Shown here: piece after piece, positions 24,511 to 35,913 of the stretch | How the letters are laid out: every line of letters begins with the position of its first letter | Position numbering within the stretch: position 1 is the stretch's first letter | Source: Moniliophthora roreri | Lineage: Eukaryota > Basidiomycota > Agaricomycetes > Agaricales > Marasmiaceae | Assembly: GCA_001466705.2 (NCBI GenBank) | Contig: LATX02000183.1 | Location: 186,001-250,000 of the forward strand | Length of the DNA: 64,000 nt | Direction: 5' to 3' | The notes under the pieces: generated by a model | The model's input: the letters and a program-made list of their open reading frames with translations, nothing else | Told to the model about the DNA's origin: nothing | Databases searched by the model: none | Translations under genes and position numbers: made by a program

Positions 24511-27500
24511 TTATGCACTTCCATCACCAAGATATCTGATCTTCAATGCCTTTCCCCCCAATCCCACAGCCTTGATGATCTGGGGGTCACCGGGAACGAG
24601 GTCAACGGCTTGATCACTCCAAGTGACATCAGCACCCTCAGCGTCCAGTACGATCCCTTTTACTGGCTTCTTGGAGGACAAAACCACCGATTCGCCATCT
24701 GAAGAAACCTCGGCGCTAAGTGCCACTTCCTTGACAGATGGGAAGTTGATGTACTTGAACGGCTCAGGCCTGTAACTCTCAGGTTAAATATTCCAACAGC
24801 GAAGGAGTTGCCTACTGACCAGTTGCTGTAGCGGCTGAGCACTGAAGCATCCTCATCCAGTAGCCGGGCTGAAACTATGATGGCCCTCGGGACTTCGCTC
24901 TTCTTGTGTCGGATGGGTTGACCGGGGACCGTGCCTTTGTGAAGTTCTGTGCTCGAGTTAGCCGACAGTGTAACGGACCTGAATGATTGGATGCTCAGTT
25001 CAAGTTGATCCCAAACCATGGTAAGACACCTGCTTTGTCCACTTATTGGTCCAGTCCGAGTACAGATCAAAGGATGTCACTTCCAGAACAGCTTGCTTCT
25101 CCAACAACGTGCTGTTCGTGCCCCATATTTCGAGGACACTTTCAATAGTAAATTTAGCCGCAGAGAGATCATCTGGATACTCCGTCTTGTCCTTGCGAGT
25201 CATACCCACAGTGTACGGCCGCAGTTCCCTCGCGATAGCAAAGTAAGCGGGTTTAGGCCGCAAGAAGTAGTCAACAATAGCCCAAGAAGTCACAGGCCAA
25301 CAGTCATTAATCTGTCGATTCATTGAGAAGCAGTCCTTGATGGAGCAGCACCAGTTCATTCACCTGCCACACTTGTACGGGTTAGCGATGGCTTTGGCGT
25401 AAGAGAGGAGTGATTTTACCTAAAGCTCCGGCCGTGTACTCCTTCCCTTTACCACACCAATTACGACGCCACAATCTATAGGCAGATGCAAGGGTCTCAG
25501 CCTGCATAACCTGAGTATAGTAGACATAGCTATGGAAAGGGAGAGAAGTTGAGGAGCCGGAAAATCGGGAAAGCTAGTTCAATATACCTTTCCATGTCGA
25601 ATGCATGCTTGAAATTCTCCACTAGATATAGCTCAAGTCTTCTTTCGAAACCATCAGCCTTATTATGGTTGTTGTTTGTTCTGGAATCTACCGTGAGTAT
25701 CCGTGCTTCCGGTACATGGGATTGACATTACCGGGATTGAGGGAACCGCTCATCTTTGTTGCCGCCCAGCCAATAGTCAACAGTCCGAATGTTGGGGTAC
25801 GCTTCCCTGCCAGATTTTTAATTGATGTATCGCAACAAGAGAGCCTTCACAGACATTCCAAATTCTGAGACAAATCGGCCGGCTAGGATGTCCCAATTGT
25901 GCCATGGCTGTGGATTCCATCTCGGCATGTATCAGAGACAAATTTAGGGTCAAAAATACCTCTTGTGTACCATGCCATACCTGCATTGTATCTCTTAGAA
26001 AGGGAGAGACCAAACAATAAGTTCACGTACATTCCACTGGTGAAGATCTCCAAGTGTTCGGTCGGTAGTTGGCCGACCTTGGCCACTGTATGGAGATGAC
26101 CTGTGATAGTGAATGTCTGAAAACTTCTCCACAACGGCAGGTAGAACCCGTTCGTATATGTAACGAGCAGGGAAATTGGTTGTCCTGAAATCAGACGTCT
26201 CGTCCGAGTAATCGAGTTCAAGCTTGAAAGACTCGGCAATCTGGTAATCTGCAGCGCGCGTCCTCAGTGATCTGTTTTTTCTTTTCAGATTAGAGTTACC
26301 TTCGTTGTTGCCCGCTATGGTTGTGTCAGGCCCAGATTTTCAAAAGAATTGAATGAGAAGCACGTACCGAATATAACTATGGACGGATGGTGACGGAGCC
26401 GCTTGACATTCTGTTCTGCTTCTTCTTGCACCAATTCCAAGAAGCTGTCATATGCGGGATACTGAGAAGTTATTAGTTCCGTAATTTCTGGGCAGTTGGG
26501 TATCATACTTGACCACACCCAAACATAAAATCCTTCCAGTCCTTGGGTTAGTACCTGCAACCATTTAAAGAAAAGCACATACCTGCCATACAAGAACTGA
26601 GCAGTCAGACATCAGTAAGAGTTACTGCCATACTAGAAAACTTGACCCACTTCCAAGTTCTAAGAGAGGCCATTAATCTGTGATTACACTGGGATATTAT
26701 AAAGCTCACGCACCGTCACAAATATCATAGAATCCATCGGCCTCATATATTCCTCCTCCCCAAATACGGACCATGTTCTGATTGCCATTAATAAGAAGTT
26801 GAAGCCAGGCCCTGTACCGTTCTGATGTCATGCTGTTACAGAACCGTCAGAACTCCGGGCTAAAAGCATTGCTGGCACCATCGACGTACGTGGTCAAGAA
26901 AGAATCGGCGGGAATCCAATTTGAACCTGTATATTTGAAGCAACATTAAAGATAATGTTGTTTGATTAGGGCACATACTTACCTCCACAGAAAATTCGGA
27001 TATTGTTTATTTCAAATAAGAAAGTAAGGCCAGGCTGGTCCTTCAATGGCTCCTGAACTACCAATGCTCTTCGAAAGGCAATTCTTTCTGTCCTTTTGTC
27101 AAGCACTGCACCGTTCTGAAATAACGTTTGTCACAGCACAGAGAAATGCATCACAATAACCGCACCGTATCACTGATTTCGACCTCAACGGTGTATAAGG
27201 GCTGCTTGCCATATCCGACAGGATACCACAGCTCGACCTCGCCAGGACCAAAAAAGAATGAAACCAGGCAAGGTCCGCCTCCCATAGAGATATGGCTGTC
27301 GGAAGCTACCACAGAACCATCAGGGCTCTTCAGCGTCACTGAGGCAGTTCCAGCGGCGTTCTCCTGGAACTTCAGCTCCACACTCATCTGAACTTCGAGC
27401 TTCGGGGAAACCTTGCTCCGCACATCAACTTCAGCGACACGATTATGATAAACCTGGAGGCTGACAGGTCTCCAGGGCCCGGTAGTCATGAGTACTGGGC

Positions 27501-28394
27501 CTGCAGCACGTTCAACCTGTGGACATCTTATGATGGAAAAATGTACACACCCCAGTCCCAGCCGTAGCTTTTAAACCAACGTCAATACACGATATGACTC
27601 AAAAGCCGCCGACATACTTGTATTGCGCTTTGCGAACATGGAGCCGACTTGAATCGCCGTTCCACAGATTGAGCTTCTCGTGTGCTCTCTCAATTTCGCG
27701 GCCCTAGGATGCGCGTCTGTCACGAAGAGTCAAGGCTCATATGAAACGGAAAGGCTTACTCGAATGAATGCACTATCGAAATTGATAATTAGTTCGTTCT
27801 CGGGTTTGACGCGGGTCTTGACGTCGACGCGGTGTGCAACAAATTGGTTCTCGCTCCTGTGAATGTATAAAGGTTGAATTCTTTCTTCGGACGAGTTTAG
27901 AAGAACTAACTTGAGTATTTCCTCGCCGTTCTTCAGGTCGTAAGCGTTAAACGGTATTTTTCTCTTATCGAAACGCATTACCCACCAAAAGTACTGAAGC
28001 AAATGTATCGAGACCATCAAAGACCAAGTCAACGTGAGGAGTCGCAAGTTCCGCATCAGAAACCACAAAGGTGGTCTTGAACGCCCAGCGCGACTCTCCA
28101 ACCCCTGTGAATTCTCCGTTTAGTAAACGGACGGCTTTCGAACATTGAACTAACACTGAACGTCCCATTCGTGCAGTCCGATGAACTGATGATGTTGATC
28201 AGCAAACCGGTGATACGTTCAGAGTCAAAAGCAGAGCACACCGGGTTCGGTATCCTTTTCAACTTCAAAAGCTCCACATGAACGGTTGTTGGGAATTCAG
28301 AGACCTGCAGCCATTCACCATCTTTTGTCCCTTCTCCCCCTCCAATTTGGGTAAAACTCCAGTCCTGCAGATAGCGGGTACTAGATGTGCTCAT
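24511..28394 (-). CDS. Beta-mannosidase, glycoside hydrolase family 2
   Basis: Removes terminal beta-1,4-linked mannose from oligosaccharides. No signal peptide: MSTSSTRYLQDWSFTQI leads directly into the sugar-binding domain (VDLVFDGLDTFASVLL, HIHLLQYFWW-like region spliced). Domains in GH2 order: a jelly-roll N-domain (27800-28394), an immunoglobulin-like domain (ELWYPVGYGKQPLYTVEVEI), then a TIM barrel. In the barrel, RHHPSIVIF leads to a spliced GNNE acid/base motif near 26260-26370, and GRFVSEFGM near 25860-25895 carries the nucleophile Glu. C-terminal beta domains end YLGDGSA at 24511. Many short introns. The family has intracellular and secreted forms; lack of a signal suggests an intracellular one acting on N-glycan or mannan breakdown products. 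Confidence 0.9.
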
Positions 28395-28526
28395 ATCGTG
28401 ATTGTTCAGAATTGCGAGCCCGATGGGTGGCAGTGTTTAAAGAACCGGATAATGCTCGGGAATTTGGGTCATGCTGAACACCGAACTCCGCTGTCCGGGC
28501 CGTCTTATTTCAAATAATCATGTACT

Positions 28527-30517
28527 TTACAGCATGTATCGGTATCCTCGTCCGGAGTCTGTTGCGTTGAGAAGTTTCAGCTGTCGACGGAAGTACCAAC
28601 ACATTGTTAGTCCAATAGTACCCGCAAGAATAGAGATAGCGAATGAGAGATTATATGAGGGACCCCAAGCAGACGGCCAAGCATATCTGGGCAAACATCA
28701 ATAGTCGTATACCTCAATTTCGTTCACGGACTCACGACCCGAAAATATTTCCAAAAGATGAGACAGTATTAATAAGTGCAAGCGCAACTGCGCCTTTAGC
28801 AGGTGGCTGAGATATTGAGCCGCTGGCCCAAGCAAGGAAGCAGATGAAACCCCCATATGATTGTGCCATAAGGCAGCTACACAATCTTCATGAGCGGAGG
28901 AACTGTAAAGAAGGGTTGAAGGAACCCACAAAGCGCAATAACGCAACACACTATTTGACGACATGGCGAGTAAAAACCCAATAATTCCCAAGCCGAACGA
29001 GAAGGAGATGTGCCGACACCGTTCTTCTGATCTATCCGAATGCCTGAAAAGAGCGGTGAGCGATATCTCCGAAGTACTACCGAGAAGGGACGCACCGAGA
29101 AAGAAGTATTGCCACAATAGTTGCGAATGCCCAAGGAGGCACGCAAAGTAAAAGTGTGAAGCTGGACTCGTATCCAATTGTACCCACCAGTGTAGGGAAG
29201 TACGCATTAAAAGAGAGGGTGAAGACGAGGAATGTCAACGTCGCAGCTAACCACCAGACCTTCCAATCTGATATGGCTAGGAGGAACCCTTCCATCCAGT
29301 TTTTATTGGAACCGTTTTGCTTTGCAATATTTCCGGTATCTTCAGCCATGCGTTTTATAGCAAGTGCTTGTTCTTCAGGTGTGAGCCAACCAGTCGACGT
29401 TTCGGGGAAATCGGGGAGAATGGACATTGCACATAACGCCACGAAGATAGTGAGAGCGCCTTCTATGAAGAACAGCCACCTCCAAGCAGCATAACCAAGC
29501 ACACCATCTGTGCTGGTAAGAATTCCAGAAGCAATGAGGGAACCAGTAGCATTAGATATCAAACTCCCGACCGATAGCATTGCCGTCCTCTGAGATAACT
29601 CGCGCCGTTTGTACCATTTCGAGATCAAGAACTTATTTGCGTGCTATTCAGCGGCGATAGCAGGAGATTAAAAACGACTCACCAAGGCCCCAGGAAAGAA
29701 GGCCGCTTCAACAAAACCCAGGAAGAACCGAGTGAAAAGGACTTGATAGAAGCTGCATAATCTTATGAGACAGAAGTGAATTTTTCCTAGTCTGGTTACG
29801 AACTTTGTTGCATAACCTGTAAATATCGTATCAGTACAGGAATCCAACATTTAGGGTGAAAATAACCTGTGGCGAATGAAAGAAGGCCCCAGATAGCCAT
29901 GCAGACGGACAAATACACGGATGGCTTTCCCATGACATTCAAGAACATATTCCTATTGTTGTGTCAGAGTTGTGTTGAAGGATGCTTCAAGAGCGAACGT
30001 ACGAGGGAATCTGCATTAGGATATACCCGCAATATAAAATCGACAAGATGGACGAAAATTGTGTTCCATGTAGGCCAAGGTCCTCTTCAAATCCATGCAA
30101 CCGCGCGGCACTGAAAAGATCGTCACGAAGATTTTTCGTACGAGTTCGGACCCCTTACGATGCGTTGTTTCTATCAATGTCTACAACGCAAGGTTAGAAG
30201 AGGCAATAGCGCAGGAATTAGATGAATACTCACAATTGAGGATGTATATTAAAACCAATATACTCATTCTAGCGTCTAGTTTGCGCAACAGCTTCTTCTC
30301 CAACTTCATTCTGGCGTCAGTTCCCCCAAACTCTAAATCGAGTTCACTGTGATGAGTAACACCTCCAGCGGCCAAGCCAGTGTCTGCAGACGCGTCAACA
30401 TCGGCTCGTAAAAGTATTCGCTACTCAACCTATGCCAGTAGCAAGCAGAGGACTTGTTTCCTCGTCGGCAGACATTCTGGCTACACTTGTAGAGGCTGAT
30501 GCATGCTGTGTAGCCAT
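28527..30517 (-). CDS. MFS transporter, anion:cation symporter/allantoate permease type (MFS paralogue A)
   Basis: Twelve-helix permease of the Dal5/TNA1-like fungal group, probably importing a small organic anion or vitamin precursor. The N-terminal cytosolic part (MATQHASAST... spliced to DTGLAAGGV by a 48-nt intron) carries KLEKKLLRKLDARMSILVLI, the group hallmark before helix 1. Later motifs: RFFLGFVEAAFFPGAL, WYKRRELSQRTAMLS, AAWRWLFFIEGALTIFV, ILPDFPETSTGWLTPEE and SDWKVWWLAATLTFLVFTL. The C-terminus is FRRQLKLLNATDSGRGYRYML. Start chosen at 30517 because the frame is closed by a stop just upstream of DTG unless the first intron is removed. Divergent from the AlaX gene with only 79 bp between start codons. 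A close paralogue lies at 33399-35697. Confidence 0.88.
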
Positions 30518-30596
30518 GTATGGGGGAAGAGAAACAGAGCTGACCGCATCAGGGCCGTGGTAAAGGACGCCAACTTGAACTCACAGCCGATCATCG

Positions 30597-32313
30597 ATGG
30601 CAGCTACTGCAGTTCTTTTACCCCCAACCCTTCCTCATGATTATTTCAGGATTATTTCCCCCTCTTTCTCGGTTCCCAGCGACCCTCAAGTGTCAATACC
30701 GGTTGGAGTTCTGGCTTGCCAGCGTATGTAGCTCTTCCGTTCACCATGGCAAACGTTGACCTTGAAATTTCAGGCGACCCACTTTTGCGACACATTGAAA
30801 CAACGGTAATAAGCTGTAGCGTATACCAACCCCCTCCTCCAAGCAAAAAGACCAAGAATGCCGTCGCTGCACCCACGCTACCCTCAGAGCCTATACTTCT
30901 CGTGCGTATACCCTCATCGAACCTTCCAACGAATGACTCATGCCTCTCGTTTCATAGGTGACCTTACGTGACACAGTGTTGTTCCCAGAGGGAGGAGGAC
31001 AACCTACGGACACTGGAATCCTTGCCACAGGTGGAAGGGACTGGGAAGTCGTGCAAGTCAAGAGACACGGCGCACAGGCCGTCCACTATGTCGTCGCAGA
31101 CCGGGAAGAAGTCGCGATGTCCACTCTGATTCCAGGAGCCAAGGTTACTGCACGACTGGATGCTAAGGACTGGGATCGTAGATATGATCATGTAGGTCTT
31201 AAACATGACGCACATCTCTTTACCTGACATAGTCGTCACTAGATGTCGATGCATACATCTCAACACTTGCTCTCTGCGTTACTAGAATTACGGTTGAACA
31301 TTCCTACGCTATCGTGGTCCCTCACCAATTTTCCGGCTCCCTGCTATGTTGAACTTCCAAGAACGATCTCACCCTCTGAGATCAGGCTCATTCAAGAAGA
31401 AGCTAATCAGCTTGTCTTTGAAGGCCGGAAGGTGCACGTCGAGGTGGAAGAATTAGATTGGTCTTTCGAGAAAGATGTCCCCACTCTGGAAAGTGGGCGC
31501 GCGGTTGGGAAAGCACTTCCCAAGGATTATACTGGTGGTATTAAACGTGTCATTGTCATCGAAGGTGTAGACAGAAATCCGTGCGTCGTTCCTCTGATTG
31601 TATTGAAGCTGCGATATCTCACGTGTCAATACAGTTGTTGCGGCACACACCTTCCAAGCATCAACAACCTACAGCTTTTCATTCTTCCACAAACCGAGTC
31701 ACTGTCTCGCTCAAATACGTCGTCAACCCGACTGCATTTTCTTTGCGGACCGCGGCTCATTGCACATTTGACGACATCTCATACGCTGCTGGCCGAGACA
31801 GGATCCATCTTGAGTTGTGGTGCCCCCTTGGTCCCTTCAAGGGTAGGTCAGGTAGTGGAAGAACGCAAGAAAGCTGAGAAAAGGGTCAGTGACTTGGAGG
31901 TCGAGTTGGCCAAGTCTCTCGGCCGCAGCTTAATAGATGAGGCGCTTAAAGGATCTTCAGAAGGATCAGCGTTCAAGAAATATTTGCCAAGGATTGACGA
32001 TGGTGGGAACGCTCTAGGATTCTTGTCGTCCATAGCATTTACATTCACTACTGATGCGACGGTGCGCAACCTCCGTAGCCCATATCTCGTCATCATTTCG
32101 TCAATGCCCTCATCACAAACCGCTAATAGCACCACGTTAGTCATGGTTTTCGGATCAGAAGACAATATGGTGAAGAAGGCGGGTATTCTCCTCAAAGAGC
32201 GTCTAGGAGTAAAGGGTGGAGGCAAGGGAAGATACAGTGGCAAATATACAGGTGTCTGGAAGGATGGGAGAGAAGGAAAGGTAATTGAAGATTTACTAGT
32301 AGAATTGTGGTGA
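30597..32313 (+). CDS. Free-standing alanyl-tRNA editing protein (AlaX/AARSD1 type)
   Basis: Trans-editing hydrolase that clears Ser- (and Gly-) tRNA(Ala) mischarged by alanyl-tRNA synthetase. Exon 1 (30597-30723) begins MAATAVLLPPTLPHDYFRII and ends PVGVLACQR, joining DPLLRHIETTVISC in exon 2 and matching the family's N-terminus. It then has VTLRDTVLFPEGGGQPTDTG, the zinc-binding HTSQHLL, and the second zinc motif CCGTHL, restored by splicing near 31578-31633. A coiled segment (EERKKAEKRVSDLEVELAKS) and the C-terminal GGGKGRYSGKYTG are typical of the large AlaX-II/AARSD1 group. The synthetase catalytic domain is absent. An in-frame Met at 30746 lies within intron 1 and would drop the conserved start. 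Confidence 0.92.
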
Positions 32314-32366
32314 AGTGTACATATAGTGTTGTAATGATAAATACAAAAAACAATTGAGTGAAAGGT

Positions 32367-33136
32367 CTACTTGTGCTCAGGAACACCGTTAACCACGTAT
32401 GAAGTTTCCCCGTTCAAGCTGTCCTCGTGAACTGATACGGAAATGTCATCTGAGGAGCGAACTGAATACATGGATCCTTCAACTGCGCTCTAGCACGCAC
32501 CTATTTCGGACTGGTCCCCAAATGCTTCGTCCGAACGCACCATTGACGAATCTCCATCCGTGTCGAAATCGGCATCCCCTGTATCATTGTAGCTTTCCTC
32601 CCAATCCTCAAATTCATCCAATTCCATTCCGTCCGATTCGAATCCATCAGCCTCGGTGAAGCCGTCCGTATCTATGTGTAAGGAGTCATCATCATCTTCG
32701 TCGTCGTTGGGTAGATATTCTCCGCCGTCAGAGGACTCTCCATCAGACTCGGACAGCGGACAAATGTCCAAAAATGCGCGTCGACAGGTGGGACAATTGC
32801 CATGCTGTGGGGTAAATGTCAACGGCACTGACTATGTGTGGAAGAAAGGAGAATTGACCATGCCCCTTATCCACTCGGACAGGCTAGTAGCAGATGAGCT
32901 CATGTCTGGCGTATGAGAAATGCAGTTTGTACTCACTCTTTCAAACAGAATGTGTGTTTGCATAATTCCAGTTGAGTGATTCCTATCCGGTGTTCTTCGC
33001 TGCTAGTCTGCTTTTCGCTAAGTATGTCTTGAAAAGATAGGAGACAGATTGGGCAGCATTCTTCAAGAGCGACTTGGTCTGCAGTGAGAGAGGGGAGGGA
33101 GTCGATAAAATGGGAGATTAGTTGTTGGTTGTCCAT
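32367..33136 (-). CDS. RING-finger protein, probable E3 ubiquitin ligase (RING paralogue 2)
   Basis: Start at 33136 (MDNQQLISHFIDSLPSL). The RING reads CCPICLLSFQDIL, LCKHTFCLK joined to DLSEWIRG, and GNCPTCRRAF. Ligands are C-x2-C, C-x-H-x2-C-x2-D and C-x2-C, with the same Asp and the same two intron positions as the RING gene at 19349-20349. The tail is extremely acidic (DDEDDDDSLHIDTDGF, EDWEESYNDTGDADFDTD). Frame 1 stops at 32490, but a gtgcgt donor near 32498 with an acceptor 51 nt downstream gives a longer in-frame end (VSVHEDSLNGETSYVVNG) stopping at 32367. I chose the longer form; the last exon is less sure than the rest. Divergent from the MFS gene at 33399. Confidence 0.78.
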
Positions 33137-33398
33137 TAGGCTCGGTGAACGTGAGAAAGGCAATGGTTGCAGTAAACGCGACGCGTTCAGCACGTGCTCA
33201 AGCGGTTTCGGGGCTATTGTTCCTAGAATTTTCGGATTGATGTCTGTTGCCCCAATGCATGAGCACAACACCGCTAAGCGTAAGGAAATCACGTATTGCG
33301 ATCAAATCTGCTTCAAAATCAGTCCGAAGGTGGCGAATTCCAATATAAGGGGTCGACGTATGGATTTTTAGGCTTCCCTGCCTTTCCGTCTGTCCATC

Positions 33399-35697
33399 AT
33401 GGCACCCTCCATCCCCTCTGTGGACGAAAAGCAGACCGCCGAATATGCTGCCTCCCCTATCAATGCTCCGGATCCCGATGCGCAGTATGGTGGCCATGAA
33501 GAACGGAAAAAGCTGGAGAAGAAGCTGTTGATGAAAATCGATCTCAGGCATGTTGCACGGCTCACCGGAAAATGGCTTGAGATAACTGACGCATACTACT
33601 TAGGATGAGCGTTCTCATTGTCATCTACATCTTGAACTATGTGAGTGCGCTTGGTGGTCGTGACATTCTCGTGCAGTTGCTCATGGACGTCCAGATTGAT
33701 AGGAACAATGCCGCGTGAGTTCAACCATATGTCTCGGGAGATTTCAGACTCAACAATGATTGCTAGTGCCGCTCGAGCGTATGGTCTTGAAACGGAGCTT
33801 AACTTGCAGAGGCAAGGTGTGTGACTAGATGATTCTATTGTTCGCGGTCGCTGACCTTTACAATGGCAGAGGTTGGTTTTACGTGAGACCAAGTCCCTTT
33901 ACATTTGTTCATAGTCAAAGCACAGTTTCCAACACTTTTGAGGTCAGACTGCTCTCGCATAAAATGGTATGCGATCACTGCAATCTACAACGTTTTTATA
34001 CCGAATAACCCCTCCGATCAGGTTCAATGACCCACTGAAGCACCGTATAGCATTCTCTATGTCGGTTACATTCTCATGCAGATTCCCTCGTCAGTTTATT
34101 TCCACGCTTCACATGTTGATTTGGAAAATGACTGTACTTCATAGCAACATGTATCTCAACTGGATTGGGAAACCTTCAATATATCTCCCTGCTTGTATGC
34201 TGATCTGGGGGATGATTTCGATTCTCACTGGTGCGTTGTATACTCAGCTTCGTGATTGCAAACCATAAACTCGCCGACAGGTATCACTCGCAAGTAATGC
34301 AGAGTTTCGCAATCAAGGTCCTCAGTTGGCTCACGTACTTTCCTAGTTTTGTCGGTGCGCTGTTGACACGATTTTTCCTTGGTTTTGTGGAGGCTGCGTT
34401 TTTCCCTGGGGCCCTTTTCCTCTTGTCGAAAGTGAGTTGACACCCACACCTTTGGTCCGTCACTGACGATTGGTGTGTATAGTGGTATCGTAGAGATGAA
34501 ATAGGTTTACGTACTGCGATTCTGTTCTGCGGTAACCTCATATCCAATGGGTTTGGTATGTCGACTGTGTCTGGCGACCTCGTCTAACTAATCGTTTTAA
34601 AGGAACCCTCGTTGCATCCGGAATTTTGAGCATGGGTCCCAGGCTCGGTCATTCTGCATGGAGGTGAATATCGTTTTAAGCCCTAACGAGCCTATTATAA
34701 TGCATTCCTAGGTGGTTGTTCTACATTGAAGGGGCAATTACCATGGGCGTCGCCATTGCCGCTATGTTCATTCTTCCCGACTTCCCAGAAACCACAAAGT
34801 GGCTCTCACCTCTTGAAAGGACACTCGCTATCCAACGGTTAGCAGAAGATGTCGGTGTAGGAGACCAAGATCAAACCGAGTCGGGATCGAAGGGCTCCGG
34901 GTTTATTCAATGTATGACGGATTGGAAAGTCTGGTGGCTTGCGTTGGCGTTGACTTCTCAAGTCGTCGCTCTCTCATTCAACGCATACTTCCCCACCTTG
35001 ACTGCCACTTTGGGGTACAACAGGACTGTGACCCTTCTTTTGTGTGCCCCTCCGTGGGGTTTCGCAACCATCATGGCATTCATTTTCTCCCGGTCAGTTC
35101 GCAGGTCTTTTCCTGGTGTCCAGGAACTCAGCGCTTACCATCTAGTTCACAGCCATTCAGACAAGACTGGAGAGCGATTCTATCATATCATCACCGCTTT
35201 CCTCTTAGGAATTGTAGGATTCATCATTGCTATCAGCACTATGAACACGGCGGCACGCTACGTCTCATTGTAAGCGTAGTGCTTCCCACATGAATATTGC
35301 TAATATTTCGTAGGTTTTTGATGGCTCAGTCGTACTCTGGGTTCATCGTCCTGTTCGCCTGGATCAGTAACACTTTCCCTCGACCTCCGTCAAAGCGAGC
35401 TGTAGCGCTTGCTTTCATCAACGCCTTCTCTCAATTAGGCAATGTAGCTGGATCGTGCGTACTTTTGGGATCTTACCTCCATCCCTGTCCTGACCTTCTC
35501 TGAACCGCAGATACGTTTGGCCGAATACATGGGGCCCAACCTACCGTAACTCTTATGCTATCTGCATCGCGACCTCTGGCATCGCAATATTGATGTGCCT
35601 CATATTGAAACTTCACCTGACCGCTTTGAATAAGAAGCTCGAAAGAGAAGACGAGGAGAGTGGAAGAAAGGAGAAAGGATTCAGATACTTAGTCTAA
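33399..35697 (+). CDS. MFS transporter, anion:cation symporter/allantoate permease type (MFS paralogue B)
   Basis: Same group as the permease at 28527-30517. N-terminal tail MAPSIPSVDEKQTAEY, then ERKKLEKKLLMKIDLR joined to MSVLIVIYILNY by a GC-AG intron (33548-33603). Motifs follow through short exons: IDRNNAAAARAYGL, ILYVGYILMQIPSNMYLNWI, RFFLGFVEAAFFPGALFLLS, WYRRDEIGLRTAILF, SAWRWLFYIEGAITMGVAI, ILPDFPETTKWLSP, TDWKVWWLALALTSQVVAL and a C-terminal helix TSGIAILMCLILKL, then a charged tail ending RYLV. About nine introns. Substrate cannot be inferred. Divergent from RING paralogue 2 with a spacer of 262 bp. Confidence 0.88.
33548..33603 (+). other. GC-AG intron in MFS paralogue B
   Basis: Donor CTCAG|gcatgt and acceptor cttag|G. 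Reading through reaches a stop within 20 codons; the nearby GT (gttgca) puts the next exon out of frame. Removal joins KIDLR to MSVLIVIYIL, matching the uninterrupted KLDARMSILVLIYIL of paralogue A. Confidence 0.75.
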
Positions 35698-35913
35698 ATT
35701 CCTATATTCCTTTACGACTAGCTATGAGCTATCATATATGTGCTAACCACAATTTAGCCTTTAAGGCCTTATTACTTCAAGTTAGATCCCGTGTGCTTGT
35801 AGCAATTTCGCATAATCCTCCAGCAATTTCACGGACATCCGGGATATCCGAAGCGCCACGTGGAGACTCAAATTTTCCAGCGGTCGTACCTGCACTTTCT
35901 CTGAGCGACGTTC

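Noticed and set aside
32490..32492. Stop codon as end of RING paralogue 2
   Set aside because: Kept as an alternative only; a good donor just upstream and a 51-nt intron give a longer, compositionally similar end at 32367.
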